Shown here: positions 38,122 through 48,700 of the stretch, piece by piece | How the letters are laid out: each line of letters starts with the position of its first letter | How positions within the stretch are numbered: the stretch's first letter is position 1 | From: Acidobacteriales bacterium 59-55 | Lineage (GTDB): Bacteria; Acidobacteriota; Terriglobia; Terriglobales; Acidobacteriaceae | Reading direction: 5' to 3' | DNA length: 64,000 nt | NCBI GenBank assembly: GCA_001897435.1 | Contig: MKSV01000007.1 | Span: forward strand, 248,001 to 312,000 | Translations under genes and position numbers: made by a program | The notes under the pieces: generated by a model | What the model saw: only the letters and a program-made list of their open reading frames with translations | What the model was told of the DNA's origin: nothing | The model's database searches: none

Positions 38122-39636
38122 ATGGCGACACCAGATTATTTACAACAGGTTATTGTTTCGGCGAGAGCTCGGGCTACGCGTGACAAACGTGTGTACTCCA
38201 CCCGTTTTGGAATATTCCGCCGCCCTTCGATGACCAGTGCCGTTTGGGCATCGCTGGACATTCTGACTGTAGCCGTGGCGACGGTACTGGCATTGCGCAT
38301 CCGTGTGTCGCTGCCGCATGGCATTGCCGCGCTCCATGTTGTTCCCTACCTGATTACGGCTGAACCACGGTCCATATTTCTGTATATCGGCTGGTTTCTT
38401 GCTTGCCTTATCTTCCTGACACGATCGTACGGGCTCTATGGTCCCATCCAGAACCGCAGTGGGTTGCACGAGATGAGAATGACGGTTCAGGCAGCTTTGA
38501 CCTCGGGGTTGCTCCTGTGCGGCGCGTTGTATTTGTTCAGCGGGGTGGCCATCTCCCGGATCGTCGTTGCACTGGTGGTGGTTTTCTCGGCCATATTGCT
38601 GACGGTACGCCGAGGCATCTGGCGATGGATGGCCTATAACCGGTTTCGGGATGGGATTGAGACCCGGAATGTGCTGATCGTGGGTGCCGGGAGAGTCGGA
38701 TATGCCCTGCGCAACCACCTCGAATCCCTGCGGCACCTGGGATTTCGGTTTAAGGGGTTTGTAGCTCTCACTGAACGCGAGGCCGAGTCGGGCGACGCTG
38801 AGATGATTGGGGACGTCCGCAATTGCCTGTCGCTGGCTCGCTCGCTCTTCGTGGATGAGATCTTCTTCTCCGTGCCTGCCGACAAGAAGTTGGTGATCGG
38901 AATGGTGGAAGAGGCGCGAGCGGCGGGAATCGATGTCCGCGTGGTTCCGGATATGTATGACGGTCTGGCGTGGAATGCCCCGGTCGAGTATATCGGCCAG
39001 TTTCCAACGATCCCGCTGCATCGGCGAGACTTCCCGATGGGAGCGTTCCTGCTGAAGCGTGGTCTGGATATTGCGCTGGCTTCGTTTGCGCTGCTGATAA
39101 CCTCGCCCATTATGCTGGCCATTGCTATCGCGGTCCGCTTGGACTCCAAGGGGTCCATCTTCTACGGAGCGGAGCGGATCGGACGGAAGGGAAGGACGTT
39201 TTCCTGCTACAAGTTCCGTACGATGGTGCAGAATGCCGACCAGTTGAAGGCCGATCTGGCTCATATGAACGAGCGGGACGGCATTCTCTTCAAGATCGCC
39301 AACGATCCGCGGATTACCCGGGTCGGGGGGATTTTGCGGAAGTACTCTTTAGATGAACTACCCCAGTTTTATAACGTATTACGTGGCGACATGAGCCTGG
39401 TAGGGCCCCGGCCTCCGATGGCAGCCGAGGTGGAGCAGTATGACCTGGCACATCTGCGCCGGCTGGATGTGCTGCCGGGCATTACCGGGCTGTGGCAGGT
39501 AGAGGCGCGGCAGGACCCGTCGTTCGACAGTTACATCTCACTGGACACAGCTTATGTGGAAAACTGGACACTTTGGCTCGACCTGAAGATTCTGGCGCGG
39601 ACGGTGCACGTCGTATTGAGCGGAACGGGAACCTAG
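38122..39636 (+). CDS. Polyprenyl-phosphate sugar-1-phosphate transferase (WcaJ/exopolysaccharide type)
   Basis: This 504-residue membrane enzyme starts exopolysaccharide or O-antigen repeat assembly by moving a sugar-1-phosphate from a nucleotide sugar to undecaprenyl phosphate. It has four N-terminal membrane helices (about 35-140), a CoA-binding-like Rossmann domain (NVLIVGAGRVGYALRNHL, about 170-290), a membrane re-entrant helix (KRGLDIALASFALLITSPIM) and the catalytic domain with YKFRTMVQNAD, DELPQFYNVLRGDMSLVGPR and LPGITGLWQVEAR. ATG 38122 gives a family-like start; ATG 38080 would add 14 residues. nadE begins 13 bases downstream. Confidence 0.92.
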   Translation: MATPDYLQQVIVSARARATRDKRVYSTRFGIFRRPSMTSAVWASLDILTVAVATVLALRIRVSLPHGIAALHVVPYLITAEPRSIFLYIGWFLACLIFLTRSYGLYGPIQNRSGLHEMRMTVQAALTSGLLLCGALYLFSGVAISRIVVALVVVFSAILLTVRRGIWRWMAYNRFRDGIETRNVLIVGAGRVGYALRNHLESLRHLGFRFKGFVALTEREAESGDAEMIGDVRNCLSLARSLFVDEIFFSVPADKKLVIGMVEEARAAGIDVRVVPDMYDGLAWNAPVEYIGQFPTIPLHRRDFPMGAFLLKRGLDIALASFALLITSPIMLAIAIAVRLDSKGSIFYGAERIGRKGRTFSCYKFRTMVQNADQLKADLAHMNERDGILFKIANDPRITRVGGILRKYSLDELPQFYNVLRGDMSLVGPRPPMAAEVEQYDLAHLRRLDVLPGITGLWQVEARQDPSFDSYISLDTAYVENWTLWLDLKILARTVHVVLSGTGT

Positions 39637-39649
39637 TAGACTAAAGGCC

Positions 39650-41341
39650 GTGAAGATAGCTCTCGCGCAGATTAATCCGACGGTCGGAGACTTCTCCGGA
39701 AACGCAAAAAAGATTGTTGAATATGCTGCTCGTGCCCAGTATGAGGGCGCGGATGTTGTGGTTTTCCCGGAGCTTGCGGTGTGCGGGTACCCTCCGGCCG
39801 ATCTTCTGGAGAAGGACTCTTTTATCGCCAGGGCTGAGCGGACGGTGGATGAGATCGCGGGATGGACGGCGGAGAGCGGGCGTCCGGCGATACTTTTAGG
39901 CACGGTGATGAAGACTGCGGCATCCGTGGGCAAACGGGTGCGGAACGTGGCGGTCTTGCTGCGTGATGGCCGGGTGAGTTTCACACAGCAGAAGATGTTG
40001 CTGCCGTTTTATGACGTCTTCGACGAGCAACGTTATTTTGAGCCTGCCGCCGAACAGACCCTGACGAGTCTGGGGGGACAGCCGCTGGCGATTACGATCT
40101 GTGAGGATGCCTGGAACGACAAGGGCTTCTGGGCGCGTCCGATGTACCAGGTTGATCCGGTAGAGACTTTGATGGGGGAGTGGGGAGCCCAGGAAGAGGG
40201 TTTGGCCGGGCGGCAGCGGATCATACTGAATATCTCGGCGTCGCCATACTGGCAGGGCAAGTCGCAGGTGCGGCAGAAGATGCTGTCCGCGCTGGCGGTG
40301 CGGCATGGCGCGTATGTTGCCATGGTCAATCAGGTTGGCGGCAACGATGGCCTGGTGTTCGATGGGGCGTCGCTGGTGATTGGGCCGAAGGGAAATGTAG
40401 CGGTGTGGGGCGCTTCGTTTGCCGAGGATCTGCTGGTTTTTGATACGGATACCGATGCGCAGGTGGGAAGTGGTGCTGCGAGCGGTCCGGTGCTTGACGA
40501 GGTGGAGGAGGTCTGGAAGGCACTCGTCCTGGGAACGCGCGATTACGTGCAGAAGTGCGGGTTCTCGAAGGTGATGGTTGGGCTTAGCGGTGGAATCGAT
40601 TCGGCACTGGTGGCGGCGATTGCGGTCGAGGCGCTGGGGGCGGAAAACGTGCTTGGCGTGGGGATGCCGAGCGAATACTCGTCGCTGGGGTCGATTGGGG
40701 ATGCGCGGGCACTGGCGAAGAATCTAGGGGTGAGATTCGAACTGCTGCCGATCCATGATGTTTTTGCGCAGTATCAGAGCGTGTTGCGGCCTCTATTTGA
40801 GGGGACTCCCTTTGGGCTGGCTGAAGAGAACCTGCAGGCGCGTATTCGGGGGGCGCTCCTGATGGCGCTGTCGAACAAGTTCGGTTCACTGGTGCTGACG
40901 ACGGGCAACAAGAGCGAGATGTCGACGGGATACTGCACGCTCTATGGCGACATGGTGGGCGGCCTGGCGGTGATTGGCGACGTGATGAAGACGAAGGTCT
41001 ATGCGCTGAGCCGGTATGTGAATCGGAAGCGCGAGGTGATTCCGTGGGCGACGATCGAGAAGCCGCCTTCAGCGGAGCTGCGGCCGGAGCAGCAGGATAC
41101 GGACTCTCTGCCGCCGTACGAGGTGCTGGATCCGATCCTCGAAGCGTATGTGGAACGGTATTGCTCCGCGGAGCAGATTGCTGACGAGCAGGACGTAGAC
41201 GTTGCCCTGGTGCGGTCAGTCTTACAATTGGTGGAGCGCAGCGAATACAAGCGGCAGCAGGCGGCGCCGGTGCTGAAGGTGACGAAAAAATCGTTTGGGA
41301 CCGGGCGTCGGTTTCCCATAGCGGTCAAGGTTCAGGTGTAA
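39650..41341 (+). CDS. nadE: Glutamine-dependent NAD+ synthetase
   Basis: This 563-residue enzyme converts deamido-NAD+ to NAD+ using ammonia from glutamine. The N-terminal nitrilase-type glutaminase domain carries the triad Glu41 (VVFPELAVCGYPP), Lys115 (FTQQKMLLPFYDVFDE) and Cys151 (ITICEDAWND). The C-terminal synthetase domain has the PP-loop GLSGGIDSALVAA and TTGNKSEMSTGYCTLYGDM. The start is GTG at 39650, giving the standard N-terminus KIALAQINPTVGD; AAAGG is close upstream. It lies 13 bases after the sugar-transferase gene and may be co-transcribed with it. Confidence 0.97.
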   Translation: MKIALAQINPTVGDFSGNAKKIVEYAARAQYEGADVVVFPELAVCGYPPADLLEKDSFIARAERTVDEIAGWTAESGRPAILLGTVMKTAASVGKRVRNVAVLLRDGRVSFTQQKMLLPFYDVFDEQRYFEPAAEQTLTSLGGQPLAITICEDAWNDKGFWARPMYQVDPVETLMGEWGAQEEGLAGRQRIILNISASPYWQGKSQVRQKMLSALAVRHGAYVAMVNQVGGNDGLVFDGASLVIGPKGNVAVWGASFAEDLLVFDTDTDAQVGSGAASGPVLDEVEEVWKALVLGTRDYVQKCGFSKVMVGLSGGIDSALVAAIAVEALGAENVLGVGMPSEYSSLGSIGDARALAKNLGVRFELLPIHDVFAQYQSVLRPLFEGTPFGLAEENLQARIRGALLMALSNKFGSLVLTTGNKSEMSTGYCTLYGDMVGGLAVIGDVMKTKVYALSRYVNRKREVIPWATIEKPPSAELRPEQQDTDSLPPYEVLDPILEAYVERYCSAEQIADEQDVDVALVRSVLQLVERSEYKRQQAAPVLKVTKKSFGTGRRFPIAVKVQV

Positions 41342-41385
41342 TAGAAATGCTGCGCGCGTAGAGCGGCGGCGGAGGAAGGGATTCT

Positions 41386-42474
41386 TTGAAGATTTCAAAA
41401 CTCATGTTGGCAGGATTGGCGTCGGTGCTCAGCGTTGCGGTAGCCGCGGGAGCGCAGACAGGGACGACAGGTACAGCGGCGACGCCGGCTCAGACGGGTA
41501 CGACCGCGCCCAAAGCGGCAGCGCCCGCGCCTGCGCAGAAGGCGACGACGCCGGCTCCGCTGCATTTGAATGACCTGGGACAGATGAGCAGGCCGGATCC
41601 GTTCCCTCCGGTGAATCCCAAATACTTTACCGCGGCCACGCCCACGGTGGATACGGTGAATTCCTTTTTGAAGTCGCTCTGGGGGTATGACTCCAATCGT
41701 ATCTGGCGGGTAGAGGCCATCCAGAAGACCCAAGCACCGGGCGTAAGCAAGGTCATCGTCTTTGTGTCGGACAAGACGGCGAATGCGAAGGTTCAGTCAT
41801 CGGCATTTTTTGTGACGCCGGATGGCACCCACGCCATCGCCGGAGACGGGGTCATTCCGTTTGGCGCGAATCCCTTTGCTGAAATTCGCAAGACGCTGGA
41901 GACGAGGGCTGACGGAGCAGCGCGGGGCGCGGCCGGCAAGGATTTCCTGATGGTTGAGTTTGCCGACCTGCAGTGCCCGCACTGCAAGGAAGCGCAGGGC
42001 ACGATGGATCAGCTGATGAAGGACTTCCCCAATGCGCGATTCGTCTTCCAGAGCTTCCCGTTGACGCAACTGCACCCGTTCGCGTTCAAGGCGGCGGCGT
42101 ATGGATATTGCGTCGAGAAGCAGAAGAACGGCGCCTTCTTTACCTATGCCGCTGCTGTGTTCGATAAGCAGGAGGCTCTGACGGCGGAGACGGGCGACGC
42201 GACGTTGAAGGACGCCGTAACCAAGGCGGGCCTCGATCCGGCGGCGATCGACGCCTGCGCGGCGACCCAGGCGACCAAGGACGAGGTGAATAATTCCATC
42301 AAGCTGGCAGAAGAAATCGGCGTGAACGAGACGCCGATGCTAGCGGTGAACGGGCATTTGTTGCCGATTGGAAATACCAAGCTGTCCTACGAGACGCTGA
42401 AGAAGATCGTGGAGTATCAGGCACAGATGGATGGTGTGAATCCAGGAACACCGACTGCTTCAGTTGCCAAGTAG
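41386..42474 (+). CDS. Exported DsbA-like thioredoxin-fold protein
   Basis: This 362-residue protein has a signal peptide (MKISKLMLAGLASVLSVAVAAGAQ), an Ala/Thr/Pro-rich linker (25-58), an unrecognised domain (about 65-175) and a DsbA-like thioredoxin domain (180-350). The active site is Cys197-Pro-His-Cys200 (DLQCPHC), the typical oxidant CPHC, and ETPMLAVNG carries the cis-Pro. It is probably a periplasmic thiol-disulfide oxidoreductase. The start codon is TTG at 41386, chosen because GGAGGAAGGG lies five bases upstream and the signal peptide starts there. Two hairpin terminators follow. Confidence 0.87.
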   Translation: MKISKLMLAGLASVLSVAVAAGAQTGTTGTAATPAQTGTTAPKAAAPAPAQKATTPAPLHLNDLGQMSRPDPFPPVNPKYFTAATPTVDTVNSFLKSLWGYDSNRIWRVEAIQKTQAPGVSKVIVFVSDKTANAKVQSSAFFVTPDGTHAIAGDGVIPFGANPFAEIRKTLETRADGAARGAAGKDFLMVEFADLQCPHCKEAQGTMDQLMKDFPNARFVFQSFPLTQLHPFAFKAAAYGYCVEKQKNGAFFTYAAAVFDKQEALTAETGDATLKDAVTKAGLDPAAIDACAATQATKDEVNNSIKLAEEIGVNETPMLAVNGHLLPIGNTKLSYETLKKIVEYQAQMDGVNPGTPTASVAK

Positions 42475-42492
42475 TCTCAGAACCGAATCACA

Positions 42493-42532
42493 GAAGAAGC
42501 GCACCTCGCTGCTGGAGGTGCGTTCTTCATTT
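42493..42532 (+). terminator. Hairpin terminator after the DsbA-like gene
   Basis: The inverted repeat GCACCTC/GAGGTGC (42501-42507 with 42515-42521) extends outward with one bulge to GAAGAA/TTCTTC, with a 7-base loop, and is followed by ATTT. It lies 18 bases after the stop. Confidence 0.75.
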
Positions 42533-42613
42533 AACGTGGTTCTTCTCCAGAGGTAGCCTTGGTGATGTGAAAAACCACAGATTCTCTTCGGAAACAAGGG
42601 GAGCTACACCTGA

Positions 42614-42654
42614 GAGAAAAACGCATCCCGCTCTGGGGTGCGTTCTTCTTTTCT
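42614..42654. terminator. Bidirectional hairpin terminator between DsbA-like and purU genes
   Basis: A 10-bp stem AACGCATCCC/GGGGTGCGTT (42620-42629 with 42635-42644, one G-T pair) has a T-rich tail on the plus strand (CTTCTTTTCT) and GTTTTTCTC on the minus strand. It can end both convergent genes. Its sequence resembles the preceding hairpin. Confidence 0.8.
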
Positions 42655-42669
42655 AAAGACAAGCTTCAA

Positions 42670-43527
42670 TCAGGCGAAGATCACGGTCTTGTTGGCGTAG
42701 GAGAGGATGCGGTAGCCGAGGTGCCAGCGGACGGCGCGAGAGAGCACAAGGCGCTCAAGGTCGCGGCCCTTCTGGATGAGATCGGGAAGCTGGTCGTTTT
42801 GTGAGATGCGGGTGACGTCCTGCTCGATGATGGGGCCTTCATCGAGAGCCTCGGTGACGTAGTGGCTGGTGGCCCCGATCAGCTTGACTCCGCGGGCGAA
42901 GGCGGCGTGGTAGGGACGGGCTCCGGTAAATGCGGGCAGGAAGGAGTGATGCACATTGATGATGCGCTGGGGGTAGGTGCGCACGAACTTTGGCGACAGA
43001 ACCTGCATGTAGCGCGCAAGCACGACGACGTCGATTGAATTCTCTGCCAATAGCGCAAGTTGGCTCGTCTCCACCTGGTTCTTGTTGGAGGCGTTGACGG
43101 GAAGGTAGTGGAAGGGAATCTTGTAAAAATCGGCAAGGGGCCTGGCGGCTTCGTGATTGCTGACGATGAACGAGAGATTGCAGGGCAACTCCCCGGTCTG
43201 GTGACGGTGAAGCAGGTCGGCCAGGCAGTGGAGATAGTGCGAGACGAAGATGGCGACGTTCTGGGGCGGATTGGCAAAGGTGAGGCGCCAGTTCATCTTC
43301 AACTGTTCGGCGAGGGGAGCGAAGGCTGCGTGAAAGCGCGCCTCGTCGCAGCAGGCCTCGTCGGTGGCGAACTCAATACGCATGAAAAAGAGGCCAAGCT
43401 CGACGTCCTGATGTTGGTCGGCATTGAGGATGTTGGCGTCGTATTGCTGAACGAGGAAGTTGGCGATGGCGGCGACGAGGCCTTTGCGATCGGGGCAGTC
43501 GATGAGAAGAACGGCGGTCTTGGACAT
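42670..43527 (-). CDS. purU: Formyltetrahydrofolate deformylase PurU
   Basis: This 285-residue enzyme hydrolyses 10-formyl-tetrahydrofolate to formate and tetrahydrofolate, balancing one-carbon pools and purine synthesis. An N-terminal ACT domain (AVLLIDCPDRKGLVAAIANF, 1-85) precedes the formyl-transferase-like catalytic domain with IINVHHSFLPAFTGARPYH and TSHYVTEALDEGPIIEQD, containing the catalytic Asn, His and Asp. I start at ATG 43527 (MSKTAVLL), the family N-terminus, not the longer frame to 43584. A bidirectional terminator lies just after its stop. Confidence 0.95.
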   Translation of the reverse strand: MSKTAVLLIDCPDRKGLVAAIANFLVQQYDANILNADQHQDVELGLFFMRIEFATDEACCDEARFHAAFAPLAEQLKMNWRLTFANPPQNVAIFVSHYLHCLADLLHRHQTGELPCNLSFIVSNHEAARPLADFYKIPFHYLPVNASNKNQVETSQLALLAENSIDVVVLARYMQVLSPKFVRTYPQRIINVHHSFLPAFTGARPYHAAFARGVKLIGATSHYVTEALDEGPIIEQDVTRISQNDQLPDLIQKGRDLERLVLSRAVRWHLGYRILSYANKTVIFA

Positions 43528-43638
43528 GGCGCTGATATCAATTAGAGCATCTTTTCGGTCGACGCCGGGCACGGTCCTTCCCATGCTGCTGGCGGCACCG
43601 GTCTTCTGCCGAACGATACCGCCGCTGCATTGGAGTTG

Positions 43639-44142
43639 CTATTTGTGTGACTTGACAGGCTTCTTCATCTTGAGTGCCGCGGCATCGAACGTGGTGACCT
43701 GGGCGGCCATCAGGCCGTCGTGAGTCTCGTAGGCGTCGGCGCCGCGATACGGCTCGGCGAGGAAGGGAGCTTCCGCGCGCCATTGAACGTTGATGGTGTC
43801 GCCGACGATGAAGATATGCTCCGCAGTGATCTTGAGGCCGCAGGTGCCGCCTTCCGAAGGAGGTTTGACGACCTGGGCAAACATTCTGCCGAGAGCTGCG
43901 CGGCCGCGGACGACCTGGCCGTTAGGACCGAAGAACTCGACGTTCTCCGGAAACTGCGCCATCAGGCGCGGCCAGTTACAGGAACTGAAGGCGGCCATGT
44001 GTTCTTCAACGACCTTTGCGGGAGTGGGCTGCCGTTTGAGCGGCGGCATGGATTGAGCCAGCATCGGCGCAGCGGTCGCAAGGGCAAGCCCGAGCAGGCC
44101 GGAGGTGCGGAGAAAAGAGGGAAGAGTCGGTGTGCGGTTCAT
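43639..44142 (-). CDS. Exported NTF2-like (SnoaL/DUF4440-type) protein
   Basis: This 167-residue protein has a signal peptide (MNRTPTLPSFLRTSGLLGLALATAAPMLAQ) and an NTF2-like cone-shaped domain: VVEEHMAAFSSCNWPRLMAQF at the start, then NVEFFGPNGQVVRGRAALGRMF and strands such as DTINVQWRAEAPFL. Such domains bind small ligands or act as isomerase or hydrolase; no catalytic set is obvious. ATG 44142 is chosen because the signal peptide begins there. The short Lys-rich C-terminus (KMKKPVKSHK) is unusual. It lies 111 bases upstream of purU on the same strand. Confidence 0.75.
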   Translation of the reverse strand: MNRTPTLPSFLRTSGLLGLALATAAPMLAQSMPPLKRQPTPAKVVEEHMAAFSSCNWPRLMAQFPENVEFFGPNGQVVRGRAALGRMFAQVVKPPSEGGTCGLKITAEHIFIVGDTINVQWRAEAPFLAEPYRGADAYETHDGLMAAQVTTFDAAALKMKKPVKSHK

Positions 44143-44260
44143 GCGAGCCAGAATATCGCAGAGTGGGATTATTGGGGAAACCTGGGGCAGGGCCGGAATT
44201 GTCGCGCAGGCAGGCAGACCAACTTTCATGGAACTGAAACGGAATAGTTGAATTGCTTCC

Positions 44261-45730
44261 TTAGCCCACCTGCAAAATCGCTGCCGAATAGCCCGGTACT
44301 GTTGTCTCTTGCACTGTCTTAGCCAACTCTTCTCTTTCGAATCGAACGCCTTCCTTTGCGCTGAGAGAGGGGCCGCGAAGCGTCCATCGTTGCGTCGGCT
44401 GCGACGATTGCAGTCGTTGCGGCAACTCGATAGATATTTGCCGAGCGCTCTTGTTCACGATTGCCAGCTTTGCCTGTTTGCCTCTTGTTCCCAGATATGC
44501 TGTGACATTCGCGCTGGTCTTCAGCGCGCAGGGCGCGACCCTGAATCCGGCAAACTGCTGGGCGAACTGCATGCCGTAGTACATCGGTCTCGGCTTTGCA
44601 GGCGAATTGTCGCTGCTCTCGATCGGCGTATAAAAACCTGTTCCGCCGCCATGCAGATTGACTCCCACAAATCCCGCACAGGCGACATGCAGCATGTAAT
44701 CGGCTACCCATAGGGCCGAGGCGTAAGCGTTGCTTACACCATCCTTGCCACCTCCGAAGCATGAGTTGCCCTCATCCATGCGATAGGGCGTTCCCCCGGC
44801 TGCCTCGCTGGCGACTCTTACCCCTGCAATCTGTTCTTCGAGGCTCGGATTGACCTTCTGCAGCAGGCGCTCTGCTGTCATGCTCGGATCGCTCGCAGGT
44901 CCCATCGCATAGAAGTGGCTGGTCAGCATCACGGCATCGCCCTTCGTGCGCCGGGCGTACTCCCGGACCCATGTATCCACGTTGCCTTCGGTATCCGGGC
45001 CTGCGAACGGCGCATGGGGCACGCTTGCCCTTACAGTTTTGACCCATGTCTCATACTCGGTGAAGTATCGGTTGAAGTCATATCCCTTCGCACGAAAGAA
45101 CGGGTCTTCGCCAAAGCCATCCGCTTCGTTGCCGACGACAAACGCCATCAGCCTGTCGCCTATCGCAGCAGACACAGCCGCGGCTTCATCTGCTGCACGC
45201 GCCGCACTGCCGCATGCGAAGTTGAATCCGTAGATCAGATTCCAGTTCACCGCATCGAGAAAGCCGCGAAGATTCGTAATAGCCTTCCTCGTAATCATGC
45301 CCTTTTTGTTCCGCTGAACCGTTGGGTCCACCAAGGGCCACTCCCAGTAGTCTTCAATGCCATGGCGCACGCCGCGCATCTGCTTCGGATCGTTAAGCCC
45401 GACGCCCTCCCAGGGAGTGATATTGCTCAGGTGGCCGCCCAACCTTAGGACACCGTGCGAACTAAGCTCACGAAATCGGCGAATCAACTCTGTATTGCGC
45501 GGGGAGAAATACTCAGCGTTGTAAAGCTGGCCCATCTCGTAGCTCAAGCCGGTAAAGTCCAGAGGCATGAGGCGAGGCTTTACGAGCGGCTCTCCGATTC
45601 GTATCGCAGTTGCGGACTGTGCTCGGCCCGTTCGCCCCAGGGCTAATTCCATAGCGGCGGTAGAGGCTGCGAGAGAGACAAAGCTGCGTCGATTCAATAT
45701 CTCCTCCAGTCCGGTCACGAGAGATGTCAA
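44261..45730 (-). CDS. Tat-exported GH79-like glycoside hydrolase
   Basis: This 489-residue protein has a Tat-like signal (LNRRSFVSLAASTAAMELAL) and a (beta/alpha)8 clan-A glycosidase domain similar to GH79 beta-glucuronidases. The acid/base is probably Glu202 (FVVGNEADGF) and the nucleophile Glu320 (YRMDEGNSCF), both at the ends of predicted strands; a C-terminal beta-sandwich starts near 400. It probably cleaves beta-glucuronide or related linkages in exported or imported glycans. Its ATG overlaps the stop of the upstream TonB receptor gene (ATGA), so the two are translationally coupled and likely handle the same substrate. Confidence 0.82.
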   Translation of the reverse strand: MTSLVTGLEEILNRRSFVSLAASTAAMELALGRTGRAQSATAIRIGEPLVKPRLMPLDFTGLSYEMGQLYNAEYFSPRNTELIRRFRELSSHGVLRLGGHLSNITPWEGVGLNDPKQMRGVRHGIEDYWEWPLVDPTVQRNKKGMITRKAITNLRGFLDAVNWNLIYGFNFACGSAARAADEAAAVSAAIGDRLMAFVVGNEADGFGEDPFFRAKGYDFNRYFTEYETWVKTVRASVPHAPFAGPDTEGNVDTWVREYARRTKGDAVMLTSHFYAMGPASDPSMTAERLLQKVNPSLEEQIAGVRVASEAAGGTPYRMDEGNSCFGGGKDGVSNAYASALWVADYMLHVACAGFVGVNLHGGGTGFYTPIESSDNSPAKPRPMYYGMQFAQQFAGFRVAPCALKTSANVTAYLGTRGKQAKLAIVNKSARQISIELPQRLQSSQPTQRWTLRGPSLSAKEGVRFEREELAKTVQETTVPGYSAAILQVG

Positions 45731-48700
45731 TAGATCAGTTTCAATGAAAATTGGATCTGGCGCGAGTTTCCTGCGGTTTTGCTGATGATGCCGAACCCGG
45801 CGCCTTCGAGCGTATTTGCGGGAAGTCCCATGGTCACGATGTTGAAGAGGTTGAAGAACTCCGAACGAAACTGTACGTTGATGAGTTCCGATCCGCTCTT
45901 TCGCCTGCCAAATGGCGTGTCCTTGATGAAGGCGAAGTCATAGTTATAGAAGGCCGGCCCGCGAAATGTGTTTCTGCCAAGAGTGCCGAAGCGGCCTTTG
46001 TTCGGCCCCGTGCCATTGGGCAGATTGATGGGGATCGAGAAGTAAGAGGCATTGTTCTCGCCCAGGCCGAAGTAGTCTTCCCGGATCTTTCTTGAGGTGG
46101 AGAGGTGAGGTTTCGCGATCTGATCGGGGCGATCGGCGCCGTTTGAGCCCGCGCCTGTCTGTTGAACACCGGAGTAGACCGTGAACGGTGAGCCACTTGT
46201 GAGCGTTGCGATGCCGAGGATCTGCCATCCGGCGGTTGCCTTGCGATTGGCTCTGCTGAGAAGCCCCCAGTATTCGACATGGAGATCCTGAACCGCGCTC
46301 AGGGTGAATGCCTGTCCTACATCGAACGTTGCCGGGCCTTTTTCGGGATGAGTGTCGAAGGGGTTCTGCGGGTAGGCCTGGGCCACCGCGCCGGTTGCTC
46401 CGAGGCCACCGGAGACGGAACTGGTGTCGTCGATCGCCTTACCCCAGGTGTAGCTGGCCTGAAGGGCGGGGCCGCCGTGGGCTACGTTTCCGGAGAGAGA
46501 GGCCTGCAGCGCGTGATAGGTCGAGTGGGCCGTCGCCGTGATGACGTTCTCGAGCCCGAAACCGCCGATTACATTGCCGGAAGAATCGAACTCCGTATGG
46601 CGGGCGAATTCAGGGCCCGCGCCGGGATAAGCATTGGGAAAGCTTGTGCGCGGCAGCTTGACTCCCGCCGTTCCGACATAGTTCACATCCGCGGTTAGCG
46701 TCCCGAACGCCTTCTCCAGCCCGGCCGTCCAAGTATACAGAGAGGCATTTCCGAAAGACCGATCAATCCCGCTCAGGCCGAGAGGGCTCACAACGTGGCT
46801 TGGAGTCAGCGCTGCAACGTCCTTCTGGTAGCGATCGATATCGAGCACTGTGTTCGGCGCGACATCCTTGGTATTGCCGCCGGCAAAGATGTCCACGCCT
46901 GCCGGCGTGTATGCGCGGGGTAACTGTGACGGCATAATCTGAAAGCCGAACGGCACCGGCGCGCCCTTTGCCGCAGTTAGCCGGGGATAGACGGTAAAAG
47001 GCGTGGAGCCAGTCAGGAAATTGTCCTGCCAGATGTTTGGCGGAATGACCGTGATCGCGCCGCCCGCATGAAACTGCAACAGTTGCGAGGCGCGCCACGT
47101 CAACTGCACCCGCGGCCCCCAGCCATTGAGATTTGTCTTGTAGCCCGGCTGCGGGTTAACGACGTATTGCTGCGTATCGCCTGTATTCAGAAAGCCTGCT
47201 GTTCGCTTTGCACGCTCGGCGATCGGCGTATAGATCTCCCAGCGGATGCCATAGTCGAGGAGAAAATGGTCGTTCAGCTTCCAGCTATCCTGCGCGTAGA
47301 TCGCTCCCGCGTTGCGATTGATGGCCGCCACTCCGATGTGTTCTCCGTTGGAGAAATAGCTTGGCGCAATGGCAACGGTGTAGACGAAGGGGCTTCCCGA
47401 GAGCAGCCCCGTCAGCGTATCCGGCAGGGGATCGCCGATGTGGATGTCGTGAGTGCCGCTTAGCGATGCAATATCCGACCTGGCGTAGGCTGTACCGCCG
47501 CCGAAGTCGTATTCGCCGTTCGGACTGGTGCCGTAGTAAGTCGTGTCCCGGTTCAAGCGAACTTCGCCGCCAAATTTAAGGTTATGACGTGCCGATGTTA
47601 TCGTGAAGTGCTGTTGAGCCTGGAACAGGTTGCCGTACGCCGTCATGACCGATCCGCCGGGGGAATTGAACGCTTCAAAGGATCCGTCGCTGAATTTCAA
47701 GGCCGGATCGGTCCGGTTCGGTGTGGGGAAAGAGGGCGTGCTGCGCGTGACGCTCACGGACGATTCCATTGTGAAGTGAGGCGATACGGTGCGGGTAAAG
47801 TTGATCGCCAGATTTCTTTGCTTGTCGATGTACTGCACTCCAAAGGAGGGATCGATGGCAGTCTGGTCAGGATTCGTTGTAGGTCCTGTCAGGTTGTTGA
47901 AGTTGAACCTCACAAAGAGGTGGTTTCTGTCGGAGAGATTGTGATCCAGCCGGATAGAGAACTGATCCGCATTGGTAACAACCTTCGACGAAGTCGCATA
48001 GGTATGCGCCCCAAAAGAACCCGTTGGGAGATTGGGCAATGGATACCGTGCCAGAATTTTGGCGATGCCGGGATCAACCGGAACGATCAACGTATCGCCG
48101 GGATATGCCGTCGTGTCTCTACCATCGCGCTCCTCCGCTGTCGGCACTGGAAAGACCTGGGTTGTTCCGAGAACCTGCCGAAATCCCTGATATTGTCCGA
48201 AGTAGTATGTCTTTCCGCGCCCATCGTACAGGCCGGGTATTCGCACCGGACCGCCGTTGGTGAAGCCGAACTCGTTGCGGCGAAATGGCGGAATCCGTTC
48301 CGGATGCTCCGCCGACGCGTGGTCAAAGTAGTTGCGAGCATCGAACGCAGAGTTTCTGACAAACTCGAAGATCGACCCATGAAATCCGCTGCTGCCTGAC
48401 CGGGTGATGATGTTTGTGAAGCCAGCCGCGCCTCGGCCGATCTCGGCGGGCATCCAGCCGGAACTGGAGCGAATCTCTTCAACCGCGTCGACGTTGAAGT
48501 TAGAGAAAGTCGAGCCGCCCATCTCGGGATCGCTGATATCTGCTCCATCCATTGCAAACACGGCTTCGACGCCGCGCTGCCCATTAATGGCAAACTGTTG
48601 CGTGAAGTTGGTGGCGCCGTTCGTATCTGTCATGGTTCCAGCGGCGAGCAGCAACAACTGACTGAAGTCGCGTTTGTTTAATGGAAGCTCGCTCACGGTT

